Shown here: positions 8,348 to 16,099 of the stretch, piece by piece
Layout: the number at the start of each line of letters is the position of its first letter
Position numbering within the stretch: the first letter of the stretch is position 1
Source of the DNA: Solirubrobacterales bacterium
GTDB lineage: Bacteria > Actinomycetota > Thermoleophilia > Solirubrobacterales > Solirubrobacteraceae
Assembly: GCA_027315115.1 (NCBI GenBank)
Contig: DAHUYQ010000028.1
Span: 62,001 to 126,000 of the forward strand
Length of the DNA stretch: 64,000 nt
Direction: 5' to 3'
Notes under the pieces: model-generated
Databases searched by the model: none
Told to the model about the DNA's origin: nothing
What the model saw: only the letters and a program-made list of their open reading frames with translations
Position numbers and translations under genes: made by a program

Positions 8348-10093
8348 ATGACCGTGGACTCGGCGACCAGGGCCGTCTTGGATCTTGCGCAGGGAGTACT
8401 CTCGGAGCTCGAGCTCGATGTCGTGCTCGACCGGGTGCTGGAGTCGGCGGTGCAGCTCACCGGCGCGCGGTATGCAGCCGTGGGCGTGCTCAGCGACACC
8501 AAGGACGAGCTTGCCCGCTTCATCACCAGGGGGATCGACGCCGATGCCCGGGCGGCTATAGGGCCGCTTCCCAAGGGCCGCGGCGTGCTCGGCGCGCTGA
8601 TCGAGAATCCCCGGGCGCTGCGCCTGGCCAACGTAGGCGAACACCCCCGCTCGTTCGGGTTCCCGCACGGGCATCCGCCGATGAAGAGCTTCCTCGGCGT
8701 GCCGATCGTGATCGACGACACGCCCTTCGGCAACCTGTACCTGACCGAGAAGGACGGCGGTCGCGAGTTCACCGATGCCGACGAGCAGGCGCTGACCGTG
8801 CTGGCGGAGTTCGCTGGCGTGGCGATCGACCACGCCAGGCGCTACACGGGCGCAAGAGAACGCCGCGACGAGCTGGAGCGCACCGTCGCGGCGCTCGAGG
8901 CGACGACGCAGTTCGCGCGCGCGGTCGGCGGCGAGACCGACATAGACGTGATTCTCGAGCTGGTCGCAAAGCGCGGACGGGCGCTGGTCTCGGCGCAGAT
9001 GCTGCTGATCGAGCTCATCGAGGGCGACGCCGTGCTGGTCGCCGCCGGGGCGGGCCAGCTACCAACCGGCCTGGTCGGCCAGCGCTTCCCGCTCGCTGGC
9101 ACCGCGGCCAGTCGCGCGATGCGCACCGGACAGATCCACCGGCTCGACCACGAGCTGGAACGAGCTCGGCTCAACGAGCGCGGCGTGGGCAGGCTGGGCG
9201 CGAAGGCCGAGTGCGGCCTCGTGGTCCCGCTCATCTTCCGCGGGGAGGCCTACGGAGTCCTGCTGGCGATCAACCGGCTGGATGGCGGTCCTGCCTTCGC
9301 CGCCCAGGACGAGCGGCTGCTGGAGGCCTTTGCCACCAGCGCCGCCACAGCGGTGGCGACCGCGCGATCGGTCGAGCGCCAGCGCCAGCGCCAGCGCCTG
9401 GGCGCCGCCGAGGTCGAGCGCAAGCGCTGGGCGCGCGAGCTGCACGACGAGACCCTCCAGAGCCTCGGCGCGCTGCGGCTCGAGCTGGCGCGAGCCGAGC
9501 GCTCCGGGCAGCCGCGGGAGCTGGAGGGCGCCGTCCACCAAGCGATCGACCTGCTGGAGGAGTCGATCGCAAACCTGCGCGCGCTGATCACCGACCTGCG
9601 ACCGGCCGCTCTGGACGAGCTCGGCGCCCAGGCCGCGATCGAAGCGCTGGCGCAGCGCAGCTCCCGGCATGGCGTCGAGGTGCAGATGAACATCGACTTG
9701 GCCTTCGAGCAGGGTCGCGCGAGCACCCGCCACGTCGCGGAGCTCGAGACGGCGCTCTACCGCATCGTCCAGGAGGCGCTGACTAATGCGGTCAAGCACG
9801 GCGAAGCCAAGCAGGCCACCGTGGAGATCAGCGAGGACGAGTCGACCGTCAGCGTCAGGATCCGCGACGACGGCAAGGGCTTCGACCCGAACATCGCCAG
9901 CGGGGGATTCGGGTTGATCGGGATGCGCGAGAGGGCGCAGGTGCTGGGTGGCGAGCTCTCGATCGTGGCGGCGCCCGACCGGGGCGCCTGCGTGCAGGTG
10001 AGCATCCCCGTCATGCGCCGAGCCGAGCAGGCGATGGAGCTGGAAGGCCAGCGCGGCCGCACGGGCGAGCGCGTGGCCTCCTCCGATCGGTGA
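8348..10093 (+). CDS. DevS/DosS-like GAF-GAF sensor histidine kinase
   Basis: A 581-residue soluble kinase with GAF1 (about 18-165), GAF2 (about 175-335), a HisKA_3 dimerisation domain with RELHDETLQ (His near 366) and an HATPase_c domain (about 465-560: N-box NAVKHG, G-box DDGKGF and GGFGLIGMRER). GAF1 closely resembles mycobacterial DevS/DosS (KGRGVLG, GFPHGHPPM, FLGVPIVIDD, FGNLYLTEK). The His of HPPM, near residue 109, aligns by eye with the haem-ligand region of DosS. A redox, oxygen or NO sensor is therefore possible but inferred. No response regulator is adjacent, so its partner lies elsewhere. Hsp20 and universal stress genes follow. Confidence 0.9.
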   Translation: MTVDSATRAVLDLAQGVLSELELDVVLDRVLESAVQLTGARYAAVGVLSDTKDELARFITRGIDADARAAIGPLPKGRGVLGALIENPRALRLANVGEHPRSFGFPHGHPPMKSFLGVPIVIDDTPFGNLYLTEKDGGREFTDADEQALTVLAEFAGVAIDHARRYTGARERRDELERTVAALEATTQFARAVGGETDIDVILELVAKRGRALVSAQMLLIELIEGDAVLVAAGAGQLPTGLVGQRFPLAGTAASRAMRTGQIHRLDHELERARLNERGVGRLGAKAECGLVVPLIFRGEAYGVLLAINRLDGGPAFAAQDERLLEAFATSAATAVATARSVERQRQRQRLGAAEVERKRWARELHDETLQSLGALRLELARAERSGQPRELEGAVHQAIDLLEESIANLRALITDLRPAALDELGAQAAIEALAQRSSRHGVEVQMNIDLAFEQGRASTRHVAELETALYRIVQEALTNAVKHGEAKQATVEISEDESTVSVRIRDDGKGFDPNIASGGFGLIGMRERAQVLGGELSIVAAPDRGACVQVSIPVMRRAEQAMELEGQRGRTGERVASSDR

Positions 10094-10195
10094 ACACTAC
10101 GGAGCGCTGACCGGGCGGCTCCCCGATGCGGCTGGCGGCCCCACGGACATACCTTGACGGCTACCACCGTTCCCCCGAACTGAGGAGCACACAAG

Positions 10196-10630
10196 ATGGC
10201 TGGAGCACTTACGCGATGGGAACCATTCGCAGAGCTCGGCGAGCTGCGGAGCCGGCTCGACCGCATGCTCGGAGAACTGACCGACGGCGAGCGCACATGG
10301 ATGCCCGCGATCGACGTCGAGCGCGACAACGGCAACCTCGTGGTGCGCGCGGACGTGCCGGGGATCAAGCCCGAGGAGGTCAAGATCGAGGTCCAGGACG
10401 ACATCCTCACGGTCTCCGGCGCCCACGAGGAGAGCAAGGAGACCAAGGACAAGCACTATCTGCGCCGCGAGCGCCGCTACGGGTCCTTCAGCCGCTCGAT
10501 GGCGCTGCCCACCGGCGTCGATCCCAAGAAGATCAAGGCCAAAACGCATGACGGCATCATCGAGGTGATGATCCCGCTGCCCACAGAGGCCAAGAAGGAA
10601 ACGGTCACCATCACCCCGACAGAAGGCTAG
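10196..10630 (+). CDS. Hsp20/alpha-crystallin small heat shock protein
   Basis: This 144-residue protein starts with the short N-terminal arm WEPFAELGELRSRLDRML. The alpha-crystallin domain spans about 35-135 (PAIDVERDNGNLVVRADVPGIKPEEVKIEV, then the YLRRERRYGSFSRSMALP strand) and the C-terminus carries an IPLP-type I-x-L motif. The family are ATP-independent holdase chaperones that form oligomers. The ATG at 10196 is preceded by a GAGGAGC-type ribosome binding site. The gene sits between the DevS-like kinase and a universal stress gene, a grouping reminiscent of mycobacterial dormancy genes. Confidence 0.95.
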   Translation: MAGALTRWEPFAELGELRSRLDRMLGELTDGERTWMPAIDVERDNGNLVVRADVPGIKPEEVKIEVQDDILTVSGAHEESKETKDKHYLRRERRYGSFSRSMALPTGVDPKKIKAKTHDGIIEVMIPLPTEAKKETVTITPTEG

Positions 10631-10650
10631 AGGCGATCGCAAAGCCAGCC

Positions 10651-10675
10651 GGGGCCGGCCTTCCCGGCCGGCCCC
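10651..10675 (+). terminator. GC-rich hairpin after hsp20
   Basis: GGGGCCGGCC and GGCCGGCCCC form a perfect 10-bp stem around TTCCC, starting 21 bases after the hsp20 stop. There is no T tract, so it is either an L-shaped actinobacterial-type terminator or an mRNA-stabilising hairpin. Confidence 0.6.
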
Positions 10676-10712
10676 GCAGGGTTGACAAGAGTAGATCAGT
10701 TTGACACGGATG

Positions 10713-10726
10713 CGAACATACGTTCG
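10713..10726. promoter_or_regulatory. LexA-type SOS box
   Basis: CGAACATACGTTCG fits the Gram-positive/actinobacterial LexA consensus CGAAC-RNNY-GTTCG at every fixed position. Two TTGACA motifs lie just upstream (10682-10687 and 10701-10706). The last base of the box is the first base of the GTG start at 10726, so LexA binding here would cover the transcription or translation start of the following operon. Confidence 0.7.
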
Positions 10727-11076
10727 TGTCACGACGAGATCGGCCCCCGCCGTCCCAACAAATCCCACGACCGCGAGTCCTGACCGCCCTGGAGCAGGGC
10801 GACCTGGAATGGCTGCGCCGCCATGCCCGGCAGCTTGCGCCGATGCGGCTCACCGACGCGCTGCGCATCTGCCTGATCGTGCGTGATCGTGAGCCACAGC
10901 TCTATGAGCGGGCGGCCGTTCGCTGGCTTGGCAGGTTCGCGCTGGAGGCGCCCAACCTCACGCTGGCCGATCTGAATCTCGCCGCCGAGGCGATCGAGAC
11001 GCTGCCGCGCGACGCGCAGAACGCGATGGAGCGGCTTTCGATCCTCTGCCGGCGCTACCGCCTGCCCGGCTGCTGA
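10726..11076 (+). CDS. Hypothetical protein under a LexA-type box
   Basis: A 116-residue soluble protein that I do not recognise. It has a basic, Pro-rich N-terminus (about 1-18) and then mostly helical sequence (LTALEQGDLEWLRRHARQLAPMRLTDALRICLIV, then ALEAPNLTLADLNLAAEAIETLP), ending with a CRRYRLPGC tail that has two cysteines. The GTG start overlaps the end of the SOS box. A leaderless transcript is possible because no ribosome binding site precedes it. Its stop lies two bases before the ATG of the kinase-like fusion gene at 11079, so both genes are probably one operon and both may be DNA-damage inducible. A start further downstream cannot be excluded. Confidence 0.7.
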   Translation: MSRRDRPPPSQQIPRPRVLTALEQGDLEWLRRHARQLAPMRLTDALRICLIVRDREPQLYERAAVRWLGRFALEAPNLTLADLNLAAEAIETLPRDAQNAMERLSILCRRYRLPGC

Positions 11077-11078
11077 GC

Positions 11079-12698
11079 ATGACGCCCCGCAAGCCTTCCA
11101 GGTCCACGAGCGACGATCTCCGGGAGGCGCTCGCCGATCCCGGCTTCTACCCCGGTCCGCCAAGCGAGGTGATCGTCCGCGAGAGCCACATATCTTGGGT
11201 GTTCCTCGCCGGCGACCGCGCGTACAAGCTCAAGAAGCCCGTGACCATGCCGTTCCTCGACTACGGAACGCCGGAGCGCAGACGGGCGATGTGCCAGGAG
11301 GAGGTGCGTCTCAACCGCGCGCTGGCCGGCGAGGTCTATCTCGGGGCGCGCGCGGTCGCCAAGGGAGCGGACGGGTACGAGCTGACCACCGAGGATGACC
11401 CGCGGGCGCTCGACTATCTCGTCGAGATGCGCCGCTTCGACGAGCGCGAGACGCTGGCCCGCCGACTGCGACGCGGCGAGGTCGGCGCGGCGGAGATCGC
11501 CGCGGTGGCCGCGCGGCTCGCGAGCTTTCACGAGCACGCCCGTCATGTGCGCTTCGACGGCGTCCCCTCGCTTGCGCTGGAGCGCCGCCTGGAGGAGAAC
11601 ATCCACGAGCTGCTGGGGATGGTCGAGCAGCGGGCCGAGATGGCGCGCATCTTCGCCCTGCAGCGACTCATGCGCGCCTTCCTGCTCGCCCACGCCTCGA
11701 TGCTCGACTCGCGGGCCTTCCGGGGTCTCACGCGCGAGGTGCACGGCGACGTGCGCGCCGTCCACGTGCTGCTGGAGGAGGAGGTGCAGATCCTCGACTG
11801 CGTCGAGTTCGACCGCAAGCTGCGGGAGCTCGACGTCGGCGAGGACCTGGCCTTCCTTGTGATGGACCTTGCCGCCCACGGCGGCGAGCGCTTCGCGCGG
11901 ACGCTGCTGGAGGCATACCGCCGGGCCGGCGGAGATCCCGGCGATGACCGGCTCATGGCCTTCTATGCGGTCAGCCGTGCGCTCGTGCGCGCGAAGGTGG
12001 AGTTGGCGCAAGCCGCGCAGCAGGCTCCCAAGAGCGCGGCCCACGGTCATCACAGCGCCGCCGCACGCGAGCTGCTTGCGCTTGCCGAGCGCTTTGCGTG
12101 GCAGGCGCGCCTGCCGCTGGCGATCGTCATCTGCGGCATGCCCGCCGCCGGCAAGTCCGAGCTTGCGAAGGTCTTGGCCGCGTCCTGCGGCCTTGCTCAT
12201 CTGAGCTCGGACGTGACCCGCAAGCAGCTTGCCGGCATCGAGCCTTCACATCGCGGCGGCGAAGAGCTCTACAGCAGGGGCTTCAGTGCGCTCACCTACG
12301 CGAAGCTCGGCGCACGAGCGGCGGCACAGGCGCGTGCGGACGGTGGCGTCCTGGTCGACGCGACCTTCCGGCGGCGCACCGAGCGCGATGCCTTCGCCGA
12401 GGCGTTCGCGGACGCGACGCCGCTGCTCTACGTGGAGTGCGTGGCGCCCGCGAGCGTGCTGGCGCGACGTGCGCGCACGCGGGAGGCGCAGCCGGACAGG
12501 ATCTCGGACGCGACCGCCGAGGTCGTGCGCGCGGAGGCCGACCGCTGGGAGCCGCTGGAGGAGGTGGACGGCGAGGCGCACATCACGCTGAGGACCGACC
12601 GATCGATCGAGGCGGTCCTCGGCGACCTGCTGGCACTGCTCGACCGGCGCATGGCCCTCAGCCGCGACGCCGACGCCGGCGGTGCGGCCAATTCCTGA
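11079..12698 (+). CDS. APH-like plus P-loop kinase (AAA_33) fusion protein
   Basis: A 539-residue protein with two parts. Residues 1-330 resemble the aminoglycoside-phosphotransferase/choline-kinase fold (VIVRESHISWVFLAGDRAYKLKKPV with the ATP-site Lys, then EVHGDVRAVHVLL and ILDCVEFDRKLRELDVGEDLAFLVMDL, the catalytic HGD and Mg-binding regions). Residues 345-530 are a P-loop kinase of the AAA_33 type with Walker A GMPAAGKS and a SSDVTRKQLAG segment. This COG2187-COG0645 style fusion is widespread but its substrate is unknown, and the antibiotic-resistance labels given to such proteins are not supported. It follows the SOS-box gene by two bases. Confidence 0.88.
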   Translation: MTPRKPSRSTSDDLREALADPGFYPGPPSEVIVRESHISWVFLAGDRAYKLKKPVTMPFLDYGTPERRRAMCQEEVRLNRALAGEVYLGARAVAKGADGYELTTEDDPRALDYLVEMRRFDERETLARRLRRGEVGAAEIAAVAARLASFHEHARHVRFDGVPSLALERRLEENIHELLGMVEQRAEMARIFALQRLMRAFLLAHASMLDSRAFRGLTREVHGDVRAVHVLLEEEVQILDCVEFDRKLRELDVGEDLAFLVMDLAAHGGERFARTLLEAYRRAGGDPGDDRLMAFYAVSRALVRAKVELAQAAQQAPKSAAHGHHSAAARELLALAERFAWQARLPLAIVICGMPAAGKSELAKVLAASCGLAHLSSDVTRKQLAGIEPSHRGGEELYSRGFSALTYAKLGARAAAQARADGGVLVDATFRRRTERDAFAEAFADATPLLYVECVAPASVLARRARTREAQPDRISDATAEVVRAEADRWEPLEEVDGEAHITLRTDRSIEAVLGDLLALLDRRMALSRDADAGGAANS

Positions 12699-12757
12699 GC
12701 GGATCGAGCAGTTCTCCTCGATGAGCTTGGTCCGCTCGCCGATCAGCATGAGTGACA

Positions 12758-12839
12758 GAGAGCGTGAGTGTTCCGCAGGGAACGACCGCCAAACCGGCCA
12801 GCGGCGGGCAGCCGCGATGCCGACGGCACTCACGCTCTC
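12758..12839. other. Large inverted repeat with cloverleaf-like folding, convergent spacer
   Basis: GAGAGCGTGAGTG at 12758-12770 is exactly complementary to 12827-12839. The 56-base interior can form three smaller stems: GTTCC/GGAAC (12770-12783), CCGCC/GGCGG (12786-12807) and GCCG/CGGC (12811-12827). It lies between the convergent ends of the kinase fusion gene and the coiled-coil gene, so it may be a shared terminator or a structured RNA. Nothing else is evident in 12699-12896. Confidence 0.55.
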
Positions 12840-12896
12840 CGCACGTGGGGGCACGCCGGCCTGGCGCCTCGCCTGGCGCCTCGCCCGCCGTCCGTG

Positions 12897-13145
12897 TCAG
12901 TGCCCGACCTGCTCGCGCTGGAGCCTGCGGACCTCCTCGAGCAGCCGGCGATTCTCGATGCGCAGACGGGCCGCGTGACGGCGAGCGCTCGCGGCCTCCT
13001 GGGCGAATGCCGAGAGGACGCCTCGCAGGTACTGCAGGCGATCCAGCAGTTGCTCCCGCTCGACGCTCGCGGAAGGAGCCTCCGGAGCTGCGTGCTGGAT
13101 GGTGGGCTGGATGGTGGGCGGGATTCCCCAATCTTCGATGCTCAT
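12897..13145 (-). CDS. Small coiled-coil hypothetical protein
   Basis: An 82-residue protein from the ATG at 13145 (MSIEDWGIPP). The C-terminal two thirds form a heptad-like basic coiled coil (VEREQLLDRLQYLRGVLSAFAQEAASARRHAARLRIENRRLLEEVRRLQRE), with a leucine-zipper spacing near the end. A short repeat (TIQPTIQ) comes from a duplicated DNA segment around 13097-13120. A longer start at GTG 13199 is open but less likely. The family is unknown to me. A bZIP-like DNA-binding or scaffold role would be guesswork. It is convergent with the kinase fusion. Confidence 0.55.
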   Translation of the reverse strand: MSIEDWGIPPTIQPTIQHAAPEAPSASVEREQLLDRLQYLRGVLSAFAQEAASARRHAARLRIENRRLLEEVRRLQREQVGH

Positions 13146-13327
13146 GGCAGCCCATGCTCGCGGTCGAGACGCAGGAAGGACATCCGAACGTCTTACCAAC
13201 CCCGCTCGGTGTGGACTACTGAGCGCTCTCCCCCATCCGTAGAAATCCCGACGCGGCTCCGGTCACTTCGCCGATGCGGCGCGCTCGGCCCAGACATAAG
13301 GTGGTCTGCATCGAGAAAGGAGAGGAG

Positions 13328-14197
13328 ATGTTCGAGAACGCGCTGGTCGGTGTGGACGGCAGGCAGGGCGGCCGCGACGGGGTCGCCCTCGCCTCGGCGC
13401 TGGTGGGTCAAGGCGCGAAGATCACTCTCCTGCACGTCCACGACGGCCTGCTGCGGCCCACCCACGCCGCGACCCCTGACATGGTCGAGGAGGAGCGCCG
13501 GCAGGCAATGCGACTGCTGGAGCAGGAATCCGCCGCAGCCGGGATCTCCGCGGAGCTGATGGAGGTCGAATCGCTGCGTCCTGGCCGGGTGCTGCATGAG
13601 CGGGCCGAGGAGCAGAGCGCCGATCTGATCGTGGTCGGATCCTGCCGGCACAGCGCCCTCGGGCGCGCGATGCTCGGTAACGACACTCGCGCGGCGCTCA
13701 ACGGCGCTCCCTGCGCCGTCGCGATCGCCTCCCTCGGCTTCGGGGCGCACCCGACTCTCGCGCGAATCGGCGTCGGCTACGACGAGTCCCCGGAGAGCAA
13801 GGCGGCGCTCGACGCGGCGCGCGATCTCGGCGCCGCGAAGGGCGCGACCGTCGAGGCGCTGGAGGTGATCTCGATACCGAGCCAGACGTACATGGGATTC
13901 ATCTCACCCGCCGCGCTGGAAGACATCGACGAAGACGTCAGGCAGACCGAGGAGCGGCTCTCGCGGCAACTCGAGGGCGTTCACGGCAGAGCGGTGTGGG
14001 GACTGGCCGGCGAGGAGCTTGCCTCCTTCGGGGACGATCTGGACCTGCTCGTGGTCGGCTCCCGCGGCTTCGGGCCGCTCAAGCGGATGATGCTGGGCAG
14101 CACAGCCGACTATCTGGAGCGCCACGCCCGCTGCTGCCTGCTCGTGCTGCCCAGGGTGGCGATCGAGGATCAGCTCGCGGCGGCCGGCGGCGCCTGA
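13328..14197 (+). CDS. Tandem-domain universal stress protein
   Basis: A 289-residue protein with two UspA domains (about 1-140 and 145-285). The first begins MFENALVGVDGRQGGRDGVALASAL and ends IVVGSCRHSALGRAMLGNDTRAALNGAPCAVAI. The second has IGVGYDESPESKAALDAA and VVGSRGFGPLKRMMLGSTADYLERHARCCLLVLP, the ATP-binding G-x2-G-x9-G(S/T) type motif. The ATG at 13328 follows AAAGGAGAGGAG, a strong ribosome binding site, and is preferred to the upstream frame from 13274. Tandem Usp proteins such as mycobacterial Rv2623 act in dormancy and growth control. This gene sits near hsp20 and a DevS-like kinase. Confidence 0.93.
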   Translation: MFENALVGVDGRQGGRDGVALASALVGQGAKITLLHVHDGLLRPTHAATPDMVEEERRQAMRLLEQESAAAGISAELMEVESLRPGRVLHERAEEQSADLIVVGSCRHSALGRAMLGNDTRAALNGAPCAVAIASLGFGAHPTLARIGVGYDESPESKAALDAARDLGAAKGATVEALEVISIPSQTYMGFISPAALEDIDEDVRQTEERLSRQLEGVHGRAVWGLAGEELASFGDDLDLLVVGSRGFGPLKRMMLGSTADYLERHARCCLLVLPRVAIEDQLAAAGGA

Positions 14198-15090
14198 AGG
14201 GAGCTCTCCAGCGAGGCCGCGCGCGTGCAAGGCGCCGCATGCGGCAGTGGATGGACGAGTCGCGCCGAGGTCGTGCTGAACACCGCCGGCCGGTCCCCGG
14301 GCAGCGCGGTCGCCGTGGAACGCGCGCAGCGCAGCCGCCGGCCGTCCTGATCTCGCCGCAGCAGATCGATCAGCGCGGCGTTGAGCTCGCTGTCGTCGAT
14401 CGGCTGCCGCGGCTCCAGCGCCCCGACCATCCGGTCGCGCAGACCGCCGGGAAGCGCACGCTCCAGCGGCAGCCACAGCTCCCGGGGCGCCGCGAGCGCG
14501 AGACGCTCGAACGGGCGGCGGGCGTGTGCGCGCGCCAGCATGCGCGCTAGTTGCTCCACGCGGTCGACCACGAGCTCTCGCACAGCCTGCGGGGCTGTCG
14601 ATGAAAAGGCGCGCGCCTGGGCCCCAGGCCGCATCGCGGGGGCGGCGACCGCGAACTCCACCAGCCCGGCGTGCCCGCCCCGTAGCAGCCGTGCCGCACG
14701 ACGATCGAGCACCGCGGCTCCCCAGTCGCCGGAGGTGAGCATGCCCGCGACAGGCTCGAGCCACGGGATCGTCTCGACGACGACCATCGCCTCCACTGGA
14801 GCAGGCAGCGGGACCATCGCGTAGGCGGAGCCTTCCGCCGCCGCGAAGAGCCCGACGCTCCGCGTACCGTGCGCCAGCGCCAGCGGCGTGCCAAGGCTCC
14901 TGCGCACCCGTTCACGATCGGCCCGCGCCGGCTGCTGATCGAGGTCCTCCACGAGCGACTCGAACTGATGCAGGCAGGCAACGGGCGATGCCGGGTCGAA
15001 GTCCAGGTAGACGCTCAGCACCGGCCGATCCGCAGCGGAGATGGCGGACAGCCGGGAGAGCGTGCCGAGACCCACTGCCGGAGGAGTCAC
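14170..15090 (-). CDS. eRF1-like (baeRF/Balon-type) protein, C-terminus atypical
   Basis: A 306-residue protein with the N-terminal pattern of bacterial aeRF1 homologues (DRPVLSVYLDFDP, then GLFAAAEGSAYAMVPLP and WGAAVLDRRAARLLRGGHAGL) and the central ELVVDRVEQLARMLAR-FERLALAAPRELW region. In this superfamily mycobacterial Rv2629 lies near dormancy genes, and Balon proteins are ribosome hibernation factors, so such a role is plausible. After about residue 248 the sequence loses family character and becomes Ser/Ala/Pro-rich. The protein is shorter than the usual 350-370 residues, which suggests a frameshift or truncation. The gene overlaps the universal stress gene tail to tail by 28 bases. 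Confidence 0.75.
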   Translation of the reverse strand: MTPPAVGLGTLSRLSAISAADRPVLSVYLDFDPASPVACLHQFESLVEDLDQQPARADRERVRRSLGTPLALAHGTRSVGLFAAAEGSAYAMVPLPAPVEAMVVVETIPWLEPVAGMLTSGDWGAAVLDRRAARLLRGGHAGLVEFAVAAPAMRPGAQARAFSSTAPQAVRELVVDRVEQLARMLARAHARRPFERLALAAPRELWLPLERALPGGLRDRMVGALEPRQPIDDSELNAALIDLLRRDQDGRRLRCARSTATALPGDRPAVFSTTSARLVHPLPHAAPCTRAASLESSLQAPPAAAS

Positions 15091-15270
15091 AGCGTCGCGC
15101 CCCCGATGGGTGCCGTGTTCACAGTCAACTCAGCGGTGATGTCCAGGAAAACCGCATCCATCGGGGGCCTCCACGAGATCTCGCCCTTTTCGATCACGCA
15201 GGATGCGAACAGCCTAAGCGCCGCCTAAACGCAGCTCATCGGCACTCCACCCACGAACGGCTGCGCGAAC

Positions 15271-15600
15271 TTACTGACCGGCCCCAGGCGAGGACGAGCG
15301 TTGTCCCGCGCCTGCGCCGCCCGGCTTTGCAGGCCAAATGCGAGACGGCTGAGTGTCAAAGGCGCGATGGCGAGACGCGGCGTCGCCGTAGAGCGCAGAG
15401 ACGACCTTCGCCTCCACCGCCTCGGGCTCGCTGCCGGCGCCCGGCGCGCAAGCCGCACGGCGCCTGCGCTCACGGAGCACGCCTACCATCGCCGCCCGCA
15501 GGTCAGGTCTGCCCGGCAGCGCCTGAGAGAGAGCACGCGAGACCCTCGCCGCTGAGCGCCCCTGCGCAGGAATCGGATGGTCGGAAGAGTGTGCGTTCAT
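15271..15600 (-). CDS. Possible small hypothetical protein
   Basis: A 109-residue open frame with plausible amino-acid composition: a helical stretch RVSRALSQALPGRPDLRAAMVGVLRERRRRAACAPG and an acidic patch EPEAVEAKVVSALYGD. The C-terminus is Gly/Ala/Ser-rich and low in complexity. No family is recognised and no strong ribosome binding site precedes the ATG at 15600. The competing plus-strand frame is Arg-rich and looks like a shadow. Real coding status is uncertain. The 240 bases after it, up to the zinc-ribbon gene, are non-coding and less GC-rich, consistent with a promoter region. Confidence 0.35.
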   Translation of the reverse strand: MNAHSSDHPIPAQGRSAARVSRALSQALPGRPDLRAAMVGVLRERRRRAACAPGAGSEPEAVEAKVVSALYGDAASRHRAFDTQPSRIWPAKPGGAGAGQRSSSPGAGQ

Positions 15601-15841
15601 CGCATCAACGTCCCCGAACCGCGGCTACTAGCGCATCGCCTGCGCCCAAGTGCCACGTGTCGGAAACAGCCTGCTGAAACTTAACCGGGAGACCGCGCCG
15701 ACCGCATCGGTGTTTGTCACGGCGCATTCAGCAGCAAACTACGTGTCGTGCGACCTGCCGCGATGTCTTGACTTTGCATACACCGAGGCGTCAGCGGGTA
15801 TTTCTGTAAGGAGCGCGCGGCAAACCCAGGGAGGCAGGCAG

Positions 15842-16099
15842 ATGCCATACATCCATTGCGAGCGATGCGGGACGAGCTGCTACAGCAACGTGCTGAGCTG
15901 CCCCAAATGCCGGGCGCCGGTCGATCGCGTCTATGCCCAGGCCACGCTGTCCGGCAAGCTGCCTTCCTCCACCGGAGACGAAGACGTCGAGCACGAAGTG
16001 CGCGACGCCCTATACGGCTGGCATTCCGGTTGTGTGGCGATGCGTCACGTGGGGCCCGCTGCCGAGCGCGAGACGACCAGCCGCAGCGCGCCTTCGTAG
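15842..16099 (+). CDS. Small zinc-ribbon protein
   Basis: An 85-residue protein beginning MPYIHCERCGTSCYSN and continuing LSCPKCRAPVDRVY: a CxxC-x(n)-CxxC zinc ribbon of the kind found in small actinobacterial proteins of unknown function. The ATG at 15842 follows GGGAGGCAGGCAG, a good ribosome binding site. The frame stays open upstream to 15650, but that part is non-protein-like. The 3' end overlaps the convergent methyltransferase gene by 55 bases. A role in nucleic-acid or protein binding is possible. Confidence 0.7.
   Translation: MPYIHCERCGTSCYSNVLSCPKCRAPVDRVYAQATLSGKLPSSTGDEDVEHEVRDALYGWHSGCVAMRHVGPAAERETTSRSAPS

Noticed and set aside
10756-12698. Aminoglycoside resistance as the role of the kinase fusion
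   Set aside because: Only the fold is shared; the family is widespread and not tied to antibiotic resistance.
15650-15841. Upstream extension of the zinc-ribbon gene frame
   Set aside because: The extra 64 residues are non-protein-like and there is a good ribosome binding site at 15842.
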